Shown: piece by piece, positions 37,044-45,798 of the stretch
How positions within the stretch are numbered: position 1 is the stretch's first letter
Layout: each line of letters begins with the position of its first letter
NCBI RefSeq assembly: GCF_019774615.1
Contig: NZ_CP081496.1
Span: forward strand, 1,736,001 to 1,800,000
Source of the DNA: Streptomyces sp. BHT-5-2
GTDB taxonomy: Bacteria; Actinomycetota; Actinomycetes; Streptomycetales; Streptomycetaceae
DNA length: 64,000 nt
Direction: 5' to 3'
Notes under the pieces: model-generated
Seen by the model: only the letters and a program-made list of their open reading frames with translations
What the model was told of the DNA's origin: nothing
Database searches by the model: none
Position numbers and translations under genes: made by a program

Positions 37044-40000
37044 TCAGTCGCCGCACGGAGGCTCGTAGGGGAGCTGCGGCAGGTACTCGTGCCACCTCTC
37101 CGGCGTCAGCACGCCCCGGGTGGTCGCACAGATGCGGCGCACCGCCTTGTCGTTGTCGAGGTTCCACAGCCGGACGGTGCCGGCGCCGCTGGAGACGCCG
37201 AGCATCCGGCTGTGCGGGGCGAACGCCAGGAAGTTGCCGGCCCTGGCCCGCGGGCTGGTCGACTGCCCGATGGCGGTGGCCCGGCCGGGGTCCTCGACGT
37301 TCCAGAAGCGCACCGTGTTGTCGCTGCCGCCGCTGGCCAGCGTCCGGCCGGTCCCGCTGAACGTCAGCGACACCACCGCCTCGGTGTGCCCGGTCAGGGC
37401 GGAGCCCAGCCGGGCGGGCCGGCGGGGGTCGGCGAGGTTCCACAGCCGGACCGTGTCGTCGTCGCTGCCGCTGGCCAGCGTGCGGCCGTCCGGACTGAAG
37501 GCGAGCACGTTGATCGGCCCCAGGTGCCCGGTCAGGGGCGTGCCGAGCGGGGCGCCGTGCCGCGGGTCGGCGACGTTCCACAGCCGGAGGGTGGCGTCCG
37601 CGCTGCCGCTGACGAGGGTGCGGCCGTCCGGGCTGAAGACGAGCGTGTTGACGTAGCCCTGGTGGCCGGTGAGCGGCCGGCCGAGCGGGACGACACGGGC
37701 GGGGTCGGTGATGTTCCACAGCTGGATGGTGCGGTCGTCCATGGCGGTCGCCAGGGTGCGGCCGTCGGGGCTGAAGTCCATGGCCTGGGCGCCCGCGAAG
37801 CGCGTCAGCAGGGTGAGGGGCGCGCCGTGGTCGACCGGGTGGGCCGGGTCGGCGACGTTCCACAGGAACACCTTGCGGTGGGCCGTGTGGACCGCGAGGG
37901 TGCGGCCGTCGGGGGAGAACCGCAGCGAGCGGTCGAGGCCGTCCCGCGGCATGAAGGGGGCGCTCAGCGGCACCGGCCGGTCGGGGTCCGCCACGTTCCA
38001 CAGCCGGATCCGGCCGTCGCGGGCGGTCGTGGCGAGCACCCGCCCGTCGGGGCGGAACGCGGCGAACCGGCCGACCATGTCATCGGCCGGGATCGACCAC
38101 AGCCGCACCTTGCCGTCGCCGCTCCCGGTGGCCAGGGTGTGCCCGTCCGGGCTGAAGCCGACGGCGTACATCTCGCCGCTGCCGCCGGCCAGGGGCTCGC
38201 CGACCTGCGACGGGTACTCGGGATCGCTGACGTTCCACAGCGTCGCCGTGCTGTCCGCGCTGCCCGCCGCGAGCATGCTGCCGTCGGGGCTGAAGGCCAC
38301 CGACCACAGGGGGCCGGTGTGGCCGGTGAGCGGCTGGCCGATCGGGGCCGGGTGCCGCGGGTCGGCGGTGTTCCAGAGGCGGAGGGTGTTGTCGGCGCCG
38401 CCGCTGGCGAGGGTGCGGCCGTCGGGGCTGAAGGCCACCGAGTGGACGGTGGCGGCGTGGCCGGTCAGCACGGTGTCGATCGGCGCGGGGCGGCGGCGGT
38501 CGGCCACGTCCCACAGCCGGATCGTGGTGTCGTCGCCGCCCGCCGCCAGCGTCCGCCCGTCGGGGCTGAACGCCACGGACCGCACCGGGGCCGTGTGGCC
38601 GGTCAGGGTCGAGAGCGGCGCCGGCCGGCCCGGGTCGGTCAGGTCCCACAGGCGCACGGTGTGGTCCTCGCCCGCGGAGGCCATCGTCCGTCCGTCCGGG
38701 CTGAACGCCAGCAGGTAGACGGTGCCGGCGTGCGGGTTCAGCGGGGTACCGAGTGGACGCGGGTGGCGCGGGTCGCGCACGTCCCACAGGCGAATCGTTC
38801 CGTCGTCCGAGGCGCTGGCGAGGGTGTGCCCGTCCGGGCTGAAGACGGCGGTGCTCACCCAGCTCGTGTGGCCGGTGAGGGGCTCGCCCAGGGGGCGGGG
38901 GTGGGTGCGGTCCGCCACGTCCCACAGCCGGACGGTCCGGTCGTAGGAGGCGGTGGCCAGCAGCCGCCCGTCCGGGCTGAACGAGGTGAGGTAGACGGCG
39001 CCGGTGTGGCCCAGGAGGGGGGTGGCCAGGGGCGCGTTCACGATCGATATCAGGCGGTTGCCGGTGCCCTGGTCGCCGGGCCGCAGGCGGTGCGCCACCA
39101 GGTCGAGCTGGGCCGACAGCGACGGATCGTTGTCCTGGGCGCGGTCGGCCTCGGCGAGCACCTGCTGGAAGACGGTGTCGTCGCGCTGCTGCCACGCCAC
39201 CACCGCGGAACCGACGGCCAGCATCGCCATCACGACCAGCGCGGCCACCGCGCCGCGGCGGAGCCGGACCGAGCGCTTGCGCAGCCGGACCGAGGCGGCC
39301 AGGAACTCCACCGCGCTGCGGGTCAGCGAGGTGTCCCCGGCGGACCGCGCCCAGGTACGGGCCTGTTCCAGACGGGAGCCCCGGTAGAGCAGCGAGGGGT
39401 CGTGGCCGGAGCCCTCCCAGGCGCGGCCGTCCTCCTCCAGGCGCTGGCGCAGCAGGTTGCCGTTCCGGTCCTCGTCGATCCAGTCGCGCAGCCGCGGCCA
39501 GGCGTGCAGCAGCGCCTCGTGGGTGATCTCCACGGCGTCCGCGTCGAGCGTCACCAGGCGGGCGTGCACCAGCGCTTCGAGCGATTCCTCCGTTTTGTTC
39601 GGGTCCGCCGACTCCTCCGCCAGCTGTCGTCGCGTCCCCCGCCTACGGGTGGCCTGGGTGTCCTCGCCCAGCCGCACCAGCCGGAGCAGCAGCAGTCGCG
39701 CGGCGGTGCGCGCCGTCGGGTCCAGGCCGGACCAGGCCCGTTCCGCGGTGGCCGCCACGGCGCCCTGGATCCCGCCCGCCGCGCGGTAGCCGGCCAGCGT
39801 CAGCCGTCCCGCCTTCCGCCGCTGCCAGGTGGCCAGCAGCGCGTGCGAGAGCAGCGGCAGCACACCCGCGTCGTGGGCCCCACGGGGGCCGTCGGTGCTC
39901 ACCTCGCGGACGATCAGCTCGGCCAGGCCCGGTTCGAGCTCCAGGCCGACGGCCTTGGCCGGGCCGGTCACCGCCTCGCGCAGCTCCGCGGTGGTCAGCG

Positions 40001-41048
40001 GCCCGAGCACCATGTGCCGGTGCTGCAGCGCGTCGGCCAGCTCGGGGTGGGCCAGGCACTGTTCGTAGAAGTCGGCGCGGATGCCGAGGATGACGAGGGC
40101 GGGGGCCGGGGCGTCCGGGCCGGCGGGCGTGGCCGCCGCGTGGAGGAGCCGGACGAAGGTGCGCCGGACCGCCTCGTCGGAGCAGAGGGTGAACGCCTCC
40201 TCGAACTGGTCCACGATCACGACCGGCCGGGCTCCGGGGGCACCCTCGCGCCGCGCCCAGGCACCGAGGGCCTCCCGCACGGCGTCCGCGAAGTGCGCCG
40301 AGCCGGGCCGTTCCGTCGCCGGCTCCGCCCCGCCGGCAAGGACGGGGGCGAGCTCCGGGATCCTGCCGGCCAGTTCAGCGAGCGGATCGCCGCCCGGCAC
40401 GAGCTGGAGCGCGCGCCGTTGCCCGCCGCCCCCGTCGCCCAGCGCGCCGTCCCGCACCGCGGGCACCAGCCCGGCGTTCAGCAGCGACGACTTCCCCGCC
40501 CCCGAGGCGCCCACGAGCATCACCAGGCCGCCCGTCTCCTCCGCCGCCCGGAGCTGGTCGACGAGCGCGTCGGTGCTCCGCTCCCGGCCGAAGAACCACC
40601 GGGCGTCCTGCCGGCGGTACGAGGCCAGCCCCCGGTACGGGCACACCCCGGCCACCGGCGGGGCCTGGGCCGGCGGACGCGCCTCCTCCGGCGCGGCCGC
40701 CGCGGAACGGTCGCCGGCCGGACCGGCGACCGCGCGCTCCCAGAGGCGCTGCCACTGACCGAGGTCGTACAGGCCCGGGGAGACGGGGGCGGCCCGCAGC
40801 CGCCGGGCCTGCGGGATCAGGACGTGCAGCACCGCGGCGAGGGCGGCGAACTGCGCCGGTACGTTCTTGGCCCGGCGCCAGTCGCTGATCCGCTGCACGG
40901 ACACCCGGACGGGACGCCCGCGCTCGTCGACCCGCTGGAGCCGGCCGACCGCCTCGGCCACCTTCTTGAGGGGCGGATTGCCGGCCTCCGTATACAGCAG
41001 CGCGAGGCGTTCGGCGAAGGCTGTGCGTGCCCCTGAGTCGGAACTCAA
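37044..41048 (-). CDS. HTH - nSTAND1 NTPase - WD40 repeat protein
   Basis: 1334 residues. An N-terminal HTH-like domain (about 5-85, VSVQRISDWRRAKNVPAQFA) is followed by nSTAND1 NTPase (CPYRGLASYRRQDARWFFGR, Walker A GASGAGKSS, Walker B PVVIVDQFEE), a helical region, one membrane-like helix (GAVAALVVMAMLAVGSAVVA) and fourteen WD40 repeats (most with FSPDGRTLA and VRLWD/N). Fourteen blades fit two seven-bladed propellers. STAND proteins act as ligand-triggered switches; the target here is unknown. Repeats 7-10 and 14 are the most diverged. Confidence 0.92.
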   Translation of the reverse strand: MSSDSGARTAFAERLALLYTEAGNPPLKKVAEAVGRLQRVDERGRPVRVSVQRISDWRRAKNVPAQFAALAAVLHVLIPQARRLRAAPVSPGLYDLGQWQRLWERAVAGPAGDRSAAAAPEEARPPAQAPPVAGVCPYRGLASYRRQDARWFFGRERSTDALVDQLRAAEETGGLVMLVGASGAGKSSLLNAGLVPAVRDGALGDGGGGQRRALQLVPGGDPLAELAGRIPELAPVLAGGAEPATERPGSAHFADAVREALGAWARREGAPGARPVVIVDQFEEAFTLCSDEAVRRTFVRLLHAAATPAGPDAPAPALVILGIRADFYEQCLAHPELADALQHRHMVLGPLTTAELREAVTGPAKAVGLELEPGLAELIVREVSTDGPRGAHDAGVLPLLSHALLATWQRRKAGRLTLAGYRAAGGIQGAVAATAERAWSGLDPTARTAARLLLLRLVRLGEDTQATRRRGTRRQLAEESADPNKTEESLEALVHARLVTLDADAVEITHEALLHAWPRLRDWIDEDRNGNLLRQRLEEDGRAWEGSGHDPSLLYRGSRLEQARTWARSAGDTSLTRSAVEFLAASVRLRKRSVRLRRGAVAALVVMAMLAVGSAVVAWQQRDDTVFQQVLAEADRAQDNDPSLSAQLDLVAHRLRPGDQGTGNRLISIVNAPLATPLLGHTGAVYLTSFSPDGRLLATASYDRTVRLWDVADRTHPRPLGEPLTGHTSWVSTAVFSPDGHTLASASDDGTIRLWDVRDPRHPRPLGTPLNPHAGTVYLLAFSPDGRTMASAGEDHTVRLWDLTDPGRPAPLSTLTGHTAPVRSVAFSPDGRTLAAGGDDTTIRLWDVADRRRPAPIDTVLTGHAATVHSVAFSPDGRTLASGGADNTLRLWNTADPRHPAPIGQPLTGHTGPLWSVAFSPDGSMLAAGSADSTATLWNVSDPEYPSQVGEPLAGGSGEMYAVGFSPDGHTLATGSGDGKVRLWSIPADDMVGRFAAFRPDGRVLATTARDGRIRLWNVADPDRPVPLSAPFMPRDGLDRSLRFSPDGRTLAVHTAHRKVFLWNVADPAHPVDHGAPLTLLTRFAGAQAMDFSPDGRTLATAMDDRTIQLWNITDPARVVPLGRPLTGHQGYVNTLVFSPDGRTLVSGSADATLRLWNVADPRHGAPLGTPLTGHLGPINVLAFSPDGRTLASGSDDDTVRLWNLADPRRPARLGSALTGHTEAVVSLTFSGTGRTLASGGSDNTVRFWNVEDPGRATAIGQSTSPRARAGNFLAFAPHSRMLGVSSGAGTVRLWNLDNDKAVRRICATTRGVLTPERWHEYLPQLPYEPPCGD

Positions 41049-41440
41049 GGTTCCACCCCTTACTCCCCCCGCTCCTGGATGTCCGGACCGGAAAACTCAC
41101 CTTAACCGGCTGACCTGCGATGAAGGCATCGGCCCGGGGCCGGAACCTCCTCCGCGGAAGCCCCAGCTGGCAGGATCACGACCCGACGGCGCGGCAAACC
41201 CGGTACTACCCGGACATCCGGACGGATCACCGGCCCGGCGTCCGGAGCGGCACCCCGGGACACATGTTCTCGGCCATCCGCCACCGAAACCGCGAGCCGG
41301 CCGCAAAGCCCCGGCGGACGAACGCCGGGCCCCGTGGAGCCGGTCCTTCCGGACCGCCACCACACCGACTACGGGTCCGGCCCTTTCTGGATCCGCCTGG
41401 ATCCGCGCCGGTACGGGGGGCGCGGATCGACGCCGCCCGC
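41049..41440. other. Intergenic, no gene supported
   Basis: About 390 bp upstream of the WD40 gene with no frame showing consistent codon bias. A promoter for the WD40 gene must be in its left part. Confidence 0.5.
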
Positions 41441-41488
41441 GCCGTTCGGCACCGGTCCCCACGAGGGGAGGGACCGGCGCCGAACGGC
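41441..41488 (-). terminator. Long terminator hairpin after the tetR gene
   Basis: Arms GCCGTTCGGC-A-CCGGTCCC and GGGACCGG-C-GCCGAACGGC give 18 pairs with one A/C mismatch and a 10-base loop, 44 bp after the tetR stop. Confidence 0.75.
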
Positions 41489-41531
41489 ACGGGCGGCCGG
41501 TCGTTCGGCACCGCTCGCCCGCCCGGATCCG

Positions 41532-42281
41532 TCAGTCCGAGGCCCCGCCGCCCGCCTCCGGCACCAGCGTCGCCAGCCCGTCGAGCAGCCACTCCAGCAC
41601 CTGCTCGAACGACTGCGGCTCCGGCGCGAGCCGCTGCGGATCGCTCGCCCACCCGACGAAGTGCGGATGCTCGCCCGCCGCCGCGATGCGTTCCATATAG
41701 GGGGCCACGGCGGCCTCCAGGTCGCTGTCCTCGGGCAGCCCGACCCGGGCGCGCATGGTCTCCTCCTCCAGCAGCGCCAGCCCCGACCCCAGCACATGAC
41801 CGAGCACGGTCTTGACGAACCCCATCCGCGTCGTCGCATCGAGCCCGAGCGGTGCCAGTTCGGCGAGCGCCGCCTCGTAGAGGCGCAGGGCGTTGGGCCC
41901 CATCGGGGGACGGGCGAAGGCGAGCCGCGCGAACCACGGGTGCTGCCGGACCGCGTCCCAGCCGGTGCGGCCGAGCCCGCGCAGCGCCGGCCGCCAGCCC
42001 TCCCCCCGCGGCACGGTGATCCGGCCGTAGACCTGGTCCGTCATCAGGTCGACCAGGCCGTCCTTGCTGCCGACGTAGCGGTAGAGCGCCATCGGGCTGC
42101 GGACGCCCAGCCGGGCCGCCAGCGCCCGCATGGTGATCTCGCCGGGCACCTGGTCGTCGGCCAGTTCCACCGCGGCGGCCACGATGCGCTCGCGGCTGAG
42201 CTGCTCGGTGGCGCGCGGCGGCGTGGGCTCGTCGAACCACACCAGCCCCCCGGCGGCGGGCCGGCGCTCGGAAGAAGTCAT
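41532..42281 (-). CDS. TetR family regulator (TetR_C class)
   Basis: 249 residues from MTSSERRP: a TetR helix-turn-helix (about 28-75, core LAARLGVRSPMALYRYVGSKDGLV) and a C-terminal ligand domain of the class seen with tetracycline-type regulators. It is divergent from an FAD monooxygenase, the classic arrangement for drug or polyketide inactivation. A perfect 16-bp inverted repeat lies between the two starts. Confidence 0.9.
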   Translation of the reverse strand: MTSSERRPAAGGLVWFDEPTPPRATEQLSRERIVAAAVELADDQVPGEITMRALAARLGVRSPMALYRYVGSKDGLVDLMTDQVYGRITVPRGEGWRPALRGLGRTGWDAVRQHPWFARLAFARPPMGPNALRLYEAALAELAPLGLDATTRMGFVKTVLGHVLGSGLALLEEETMRARVGLPEDSDLEAAVAPYMERIAAAGEHPHFVGWASDPQRLAPEPQSFEQVLEWLLDGLATLVPEAGGGASD

Positions 42282-42299
42282 GGTGGCCACTCTAGGCGT

Positions 42300-42336
42300 G
42301 GTGTACGTTGTCCACCATGAGTGGACAACGTACACC
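42300..42336. promoter_or_regulatory. Perfect 16-bp inverted repeat over the monooxygenase start codon
   Basis: Arms GGTGTACGTTGTCCAC (42300-42315) and GTGGACAACGTACACC (42321-42336) with loop CATGA. The ATG at 42317 is in the loop. As DNA it is a probable TetR operator; as RNA it could hide the start codon. Confidence 0.8.
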
Positions 42337-43840
42337 GATGCCCGAGGTGCTCGTGGTGGGCGGCGGACTGGTCGGGCTCACCACCGCACTGGTGCTGCGC
42401 CACCACGGCGTCGCGGTGACCCTGGTGGAGAAGCGCTCGACCACCTCCCCGCAGCCCAAGGCCCGCCGCTTCCACGTCCGCAGCATGGAGATCTTCCGGG
42501 AGCTCGGGCTGGCCCGCCTGGTCCACCACGCGGCCCGGGACCTCGTCGGTCATGACCACATGGCCGCGGGACGGACGCTCGCCGAGGCCGAGCAGCTCCC
42601 GCTGTGGCGACCCCCGGGTCCCGGCGGATCCGTCGACATCAGCCCGGAGCCGCCCTGCCTGATCGCCCAGGACGTCCTGGAGCCGGTGCTGCGCGAGGCG
42701 GCGGTCGACGCCGGCGCCACGGTGCGCTTCGAGACCGAACTCCTCGCCTTCGAGCAGGACGACGACGAGGTGGCCGCCGACCTCCTGGACCGCGCCACCG
42801 GCGAACGCACACGGCTGCGGACCCGCTACCTGGTCGCCGCCGACGGCGCCCGCAGCCCCGTACGCGAGGCCCTGGGCATCGGCCGCTCGGGCCGCGGCAC
42901 CATCGGCGAACCGAACGTGAACGTCTACTTCCACGCCGACCTCGGCGAGGTCGTACGGGGCCGGGAGTTCAACCTCTGCCAGATCGAGCACCCCGAAGCC
43001 CCCGGCGCGCTGGCATCCGTCGACGGCCGCCGCCGCTGGGTGTTCATGGGCGGCGGCACCACCACCGACCGGGACTGGCCCGCCGTGCTCCGCACCGTCC
43101 TCGGCGTGCCCGCCCCCGACCTGGACGTCCGCAGCGTCCTGCCGTGGCAGGCCGAGATGCGCGTAGCCGACCGCTACACCGCCGGCCGCGTCCACCTGGC
43201 CGGCGACGCCGCGCACGTCATGCCGCCGTTCGCCGCCAGCGGCGCCAACACCGGTATCGCCGACGCCCACAACCTGGGCTGGAAGCTCGCCGCCGTCCTG
43301 CGCGGCCGCGCGGCCCCGGCCCTCCTGGACAGCTACGACGCCGAACGCCGCCCGGCCGGCTGGTTCGCGGCCGACCAGTCGAGCCGCCGCACCCTGAACC
43401 TCCGTGCGGCGGTGACGGCCCCCGACCCCACCCTCGCCCACCCCTTCGTCCTGACCGCGGGCGGCTACCAGTACACCGAGGGCGCCCTCGTCAACGACCC
43501 GCAGGCGCCCGACGACCCCGAACCCATCACCGACTTCGCCCCCACCGGCCGCATAGGCACCCGCATCCCCCACCGCTGGCTGGACCGTTCCCGCACCCGC
43601 TCCACCCTCGACCTCGCCGGCCCCCACTGGACCCTCCTGACCAACACCCCCACACCCACCACCCACCCCGACCTCACCACCCACCCCCACACCCTGGACT
43701 TCCTCCCCGCCCAGCACTCCCTCCTCCTCCGCCCCGACCACGTCATCGCCTGGCGCGGCCCCGACCCCACCGCAGCCGTCGAGGCCCACACCTCCCTCCT
43801 CAACGCCCGGCCCACCACACCGGAGTTCACCACCCCCTGA
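42317..43840 (+). CDS. FAD-dependent aromatic monooxygenase (class A flavoprotein)
   Basis: 507 residues. The FAD motif is VLVVGGGLVGLTTALVLRHH, the DG motif is YLVAADGARSPVREALG, and the GD motif is VHLAGDAAHVMPPFAASGAN. It belongs to the PHBH/TetX/RdmE-like group that hydroxylates aromatics or polyketides with NAD(P)H and O2. Starts at 42317 (in the inverted repeat) or 42338 (MPEVLVVGGG) are both open; neither has a ribosome site. Controlled by the divergent TetR, by inference. Confidence 0.9.
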   Translation: MSGQRTPMPEVLVVGGGLVGLTTALVLRHHGVAVTLVEKRSTTSPQPKARRFHVRSMEIFRELGLARLVHHAARDLVGHDHMAAGRTLAEAEQLPLWRPPGPGGSVDISPEPPCLIAQDVLEPVLREAAVDAGATVRFETELLAFEQDDDEVAADLLDRATGERTRLRTRYLVAADGARSPVREALGIGRSGRGTIGEPNVNVYFHADLGEVVRGREFNLCQIEHPEAPGALASVDGRRRWVFMGGGTTTDRDWPAVLRTVLGVPAPDLDVRSVLPWQAEMRVADRYTAGRVHLAGDAAHVMPPFAASGANTGIADAHNLGWKLAAVLRGRAAPALLDSYDAERRPAGWFAADQSSRRTLNLRAAVTAPDPTLAHPFVLTAGGYQYTEGALVNDPQAPDDPEPITDFAPTGRIGTRIPHRWLDRSRTRSTLDLAGPHWTLLTNTPTPTTHPDLTTHPHTLDFLPAQHSLLLRPDHVIAWRGPDPTAAVEAHTSLLNARPTTPEFTTP

Positions 43841-43846
43841 CACACC

Positions 43847-43884
43847 CCAGGGGGTCGACCCGCCTCCGCGGATCGACCCCCTGG
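43847..43884. terminator. Bidirectional terminator hairpin
   Basis: CCAGGGGGTCGA / TCGACCCCCTGG, 12 perfect pairs, between the monooxygenase and the convergent winged-helix gene. Confidence 0.8.
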
Positions 43885-43911
43885 CCGGAATGTCATTCCT
43901 TTTTGCTCCCC

Positions 43912-44214
43912 CTACTGCTGCGCCTCGCGTGCCGCCGCCACGATCCGCTCCAGCGCCGAGGCGTGCCGCCCGAACGCCTCCCGTCCGTGTGCGGTGAGCC
44001 GCAGGTGGGTGTGGCGCCCCGTACGGCTCTTGGTCTTGCGCACCTCCACGTACTCGGCGTCCACCAACGCCGCGACCTGTTTGGACAGCGCGGAGTCGCT
44101 GGTGCCGACGGCGTCCCGCACGAATCCGAACTCCACCCACTCGGCCGGAGCCAGCAGCGCCACGATCGACAACCGCGCCGGCACATGCAGGAATTCGTCG
44201 AATTCCGGATCCAT
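43912..44214 (-). CDS. Winged-helix transcriptional regulator (MarR/HTH_27-like)
   Basis: 100 residues: PARLSIVALLAPAEWVEFGF leads into a helix-turn-helix (DSALSKQVAALVDAEYVEVR) with a basic wing (KTKSRTGRHTHLRLT). It is the second gene of a pair with a membrane protein (TGATG overlap). Two TTTCC-N5-GGAAA palindromes upstream of the pair are its probable targets. Confidence 0.88.
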   Translation of the reverse strand: MDPEFDEFLHVPARLSIVALLAPAEWVEFGFVRDAVGTSDSALSKQVAALVDAEYVEVRKTKSRTGRHTHLRLTAHGREAFGRHASALERIVAAAREAQQ

Positions 44215-44666
44215 CAGCCTCGGCCTTCCCTCCTGGCGAGCCGCTTGGCGATCGGCCGCGTCGCATACGTGACCACCAGCGTCGCCACCGCCGCAACGCC
44301 CGCGGCCGGTACGGAAGGAGCCGGCAGCTCCATCAACCGGGCAACGACCACCGCCGCAACGAAGACCGTGAGCACCACGGCCACCGCCAACGCGGTGAAC
44401 GCCTTCTCGGCCCCGGTCTGCCTCCTCCGCACCCGGGTCCGCCGGCACTGAATGATCACACCGCCCACCATCAGCACCGCCGCCACGATCCTGCCGACCA
44501 GGCTCCACGGACTCGGCAGATCGACGGCCGACCCGATGGCGAACACGACCAGCGCCGTGATGAGCCCCTGCGCACCGGAGTAGTTCTGGCGCACGTACTG
44601 CTCCCGCGTCTGCTCCTGCCGCTCCCGTATGGCATCCAGCGCAGCCTGCGCGTCGTAAGTGGTCAT
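44214..44666 (-). CDS. Four-helix membrane protein paired with winged-helix regulator
   Basis: 150 residues: a charged helical N-terminus (AQAALDAIRERQEQTREQYV) and four hydrophobic helices in two pairs (about 33-70 and 90-135). It lies upstream of, and overlapping, the winged-helix gene. This pairing is a recurring Streptomyces unit; the role is unknown, perhaps sensing membrane stress. Confidence 0.8.
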   Translation of the reverse strand: MTTYDAQAALDAIRERQEQTREQYVRQNYSGAQGLITALVVFAIGSAVDLPSPWSLVGRIVAAVLMVGGVIIQCRRTRVRRRQTGAEKAFTALAVAVVLTVFVAAVVVARLMELPAPSVPAAGVAAVATLVVTYATRPIAKRLARREGRG

Positions 44667-44706
44667 GAACGCCGTCCCCGATCTTCCGTCCACCCGGCCC
44701 AACAAC

Positions 44707-44747
44707 TTTCCTCAAAGGAAACTACCACCTCCTTTCCCTTCGGGAAA
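44707..44747. promoter_or_regulatory. Two TTTCC-N5-GGAAA palindromes
   Basis: TTTCC-TCAAA-GGAAA at 44707-44721 and TTTCC-CTTCG-GGAAA at 44733-44747; centres 26 bp apart and 41-81 bp before the membrane-protein start. Symmetry and position fit autoregulation by the winged-helix protein. Confidence 0.7.
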
Positions 44748-44973
44748 GAAGGTGGGTGTACCGGTGTGACGCGGCCGCGACGGCACCACCCCGACGCACT
44801 ACGGGCCGGCGAAACACGGCCATGGCGGTCAACTCCCCATCAATGAGGGGTGGCTGGGCGGGCATGGGAAAGCTCAGGGGGTCAGGGGAGCGGGGCGCCC
44901 TCCCTAGAGTTCGGTCGGGCCCGGCGCACGTAACGGCGTCCCGCTGTGGAGCGGAGGGGCACCCTTGGAACGA

Positions 44974-45013
44974 GTCAGGGGCCTGACCCGCTTTCGCGGA
45001 TCAGGCCCCTGAC
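44974..45013 (-). terminator. Terminator-like hairpin beside the tRNA-Pro fragment
   Basis: GTCAGGGGCCTGACCCGC / GCGGATCAGGCCCCTGAC, 18 positions with one imperfect pair and loop TTTC. It lies just past the 3' end of the tRNA-Pro half, as expected for the original tRNA transcript. Confidence 0.75.
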
Positions 45014-45028
45014 CTGGTGTTCCTTCAG

Positions 45029-45070
45029 TCGGGGTGGCGGGATTTGAACCCACGACCTCTTCGTCCCGAA
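45029..45070 (-). other. 3' half of a tRNA-Pro (CGG): attachment-site scar
   Basis: On the minus strand it reads from the anticodon loop TTCGGGA through the T arm to acceptor CACCCCG and discriminator A. The 5' half of the tRNA is absent; the sequence diverges directly after the anticodon. Anticodon-to-3' end copies of tRNA-Pro are the usual att identity block of Streptomyces integrative elements of the pSAM2 kind. No integrase is seen nearby. Confidence 0.7.
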
Positions 45071-45283
45071 TGAGGTTCGGGCATGACCGCTACCAGGGTG
45101 GACGGACATTTGTGCTGGTCAGCGGCTTTGTGTGGGTTGGTGTGGCGTGGCCTCGACGGGCCTCCGAGTCAAGATCATCTCCCAAATTTCTCCCAGAGTC
45201 CGGGCCTCGCGATGCTCCGTGCGAGGTGGGAGGGGACGCTCCCTGCATTGCAGTGGCACGTTTGCTCTCGGCCTCACCTCAAC

Positions 45284-45330
45284 TGGAGCCGGTGACGGGA
45301 ATCGAACCCGCACTCTGAGCTTGGGAATCA
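45284..45330 (-). other. 3' half of a tRNA-Gly (CCC): attachment-site scar, copy 1
   Basis: On the minus strand it reads TTCCCAA (anticodon loop), GCTCA, T arm GGGTTCGATTCCC, acceptor CACCGGC, discriminator T and encoded CCA. No 5' half precedes it. It matches the copy at 50559-50604 over 47 positions with two substitutions and one deletion. Confidence 0.65.
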
Positions 45331-45798
45331 TGGGGCCGTCCGGCGCCCAATGCCTTCCTGGCCAGGGGAGATGCCGCTGGTGGGGGAGGTGCGCTCGGGC
45401 ACGTCTCCGGCCCTTGTTGACCGCTGTTTACCGCTCCGTCTGGCACGGAAGCGGCACGGTGGCTCGCCGAGGCTGTGGTGTCGCTCGATCTGGGCCGTGC
45501 GGGCTCCACGAGTCCCGAGCGCTGCGAGAAGAAGCAGCGGGAGAGCCGGCCCCGTACAGCCCCTGTGCCTCGCCGGTTGAACCGGCGGGCACAGCTATGT
45601 GCAGGTGGAGGGGAAGGCGCGAAGAGGTACTGGTCCCAGATCTCTTGGGGCCGGGCCCCGGCTGGCATGGCTTGTGCGAGCTCGGCTCCGGGTGCGGTGT
45701 CGGTCAGGGCGCGGGGAGGGAAGTCAGTGGCGAGTGCGCATCACGATGGGCGAACCTGCGCGCCGTCGGCTCTGCCGCATGGTGGTGCGGCTGTCGGC
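45331..45798. other. Gene-free stretch downstream of the PP2C gene
   Basis: No coding signal. A strong hairpin at 45563-45594 (CTGTGCC, one bulge, CGCCGGTT / AACCGGCGGGCACAG) may end transcripts. TTGACCGCTGTTTACCGCTC near 45416 resembles integrase arm-site repeats, which is inference. Confidence 0.45.

Noticed and set aside
37044..39040. DNA-level tandem repeats in the WD40 region as a separate repeat feature
   Set aside because: They are explained by the fourteen protein repeats and are diverged from one another.
36996..41036. 1346-codon plus-strand open frame opposite the WD40 gene
   Set aside because: Its apparent repeats mirror the WD40 DNA repeats on the other strand; it has no domain signature.
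42300..42336. Treating the inverted repeat as a transcription terminator
   Set aside because: It lies between two divergent starts and overlaps a start codon, which fits an operator rather than a gene end.
45034..45318. Plus-strand ORF reading MAGFEPTTSSSRMRFGHDRY
   Set aside because: This is the well-known false protein made by translating tRNA-Pro sequence; the DNA is a tRNA fragment.
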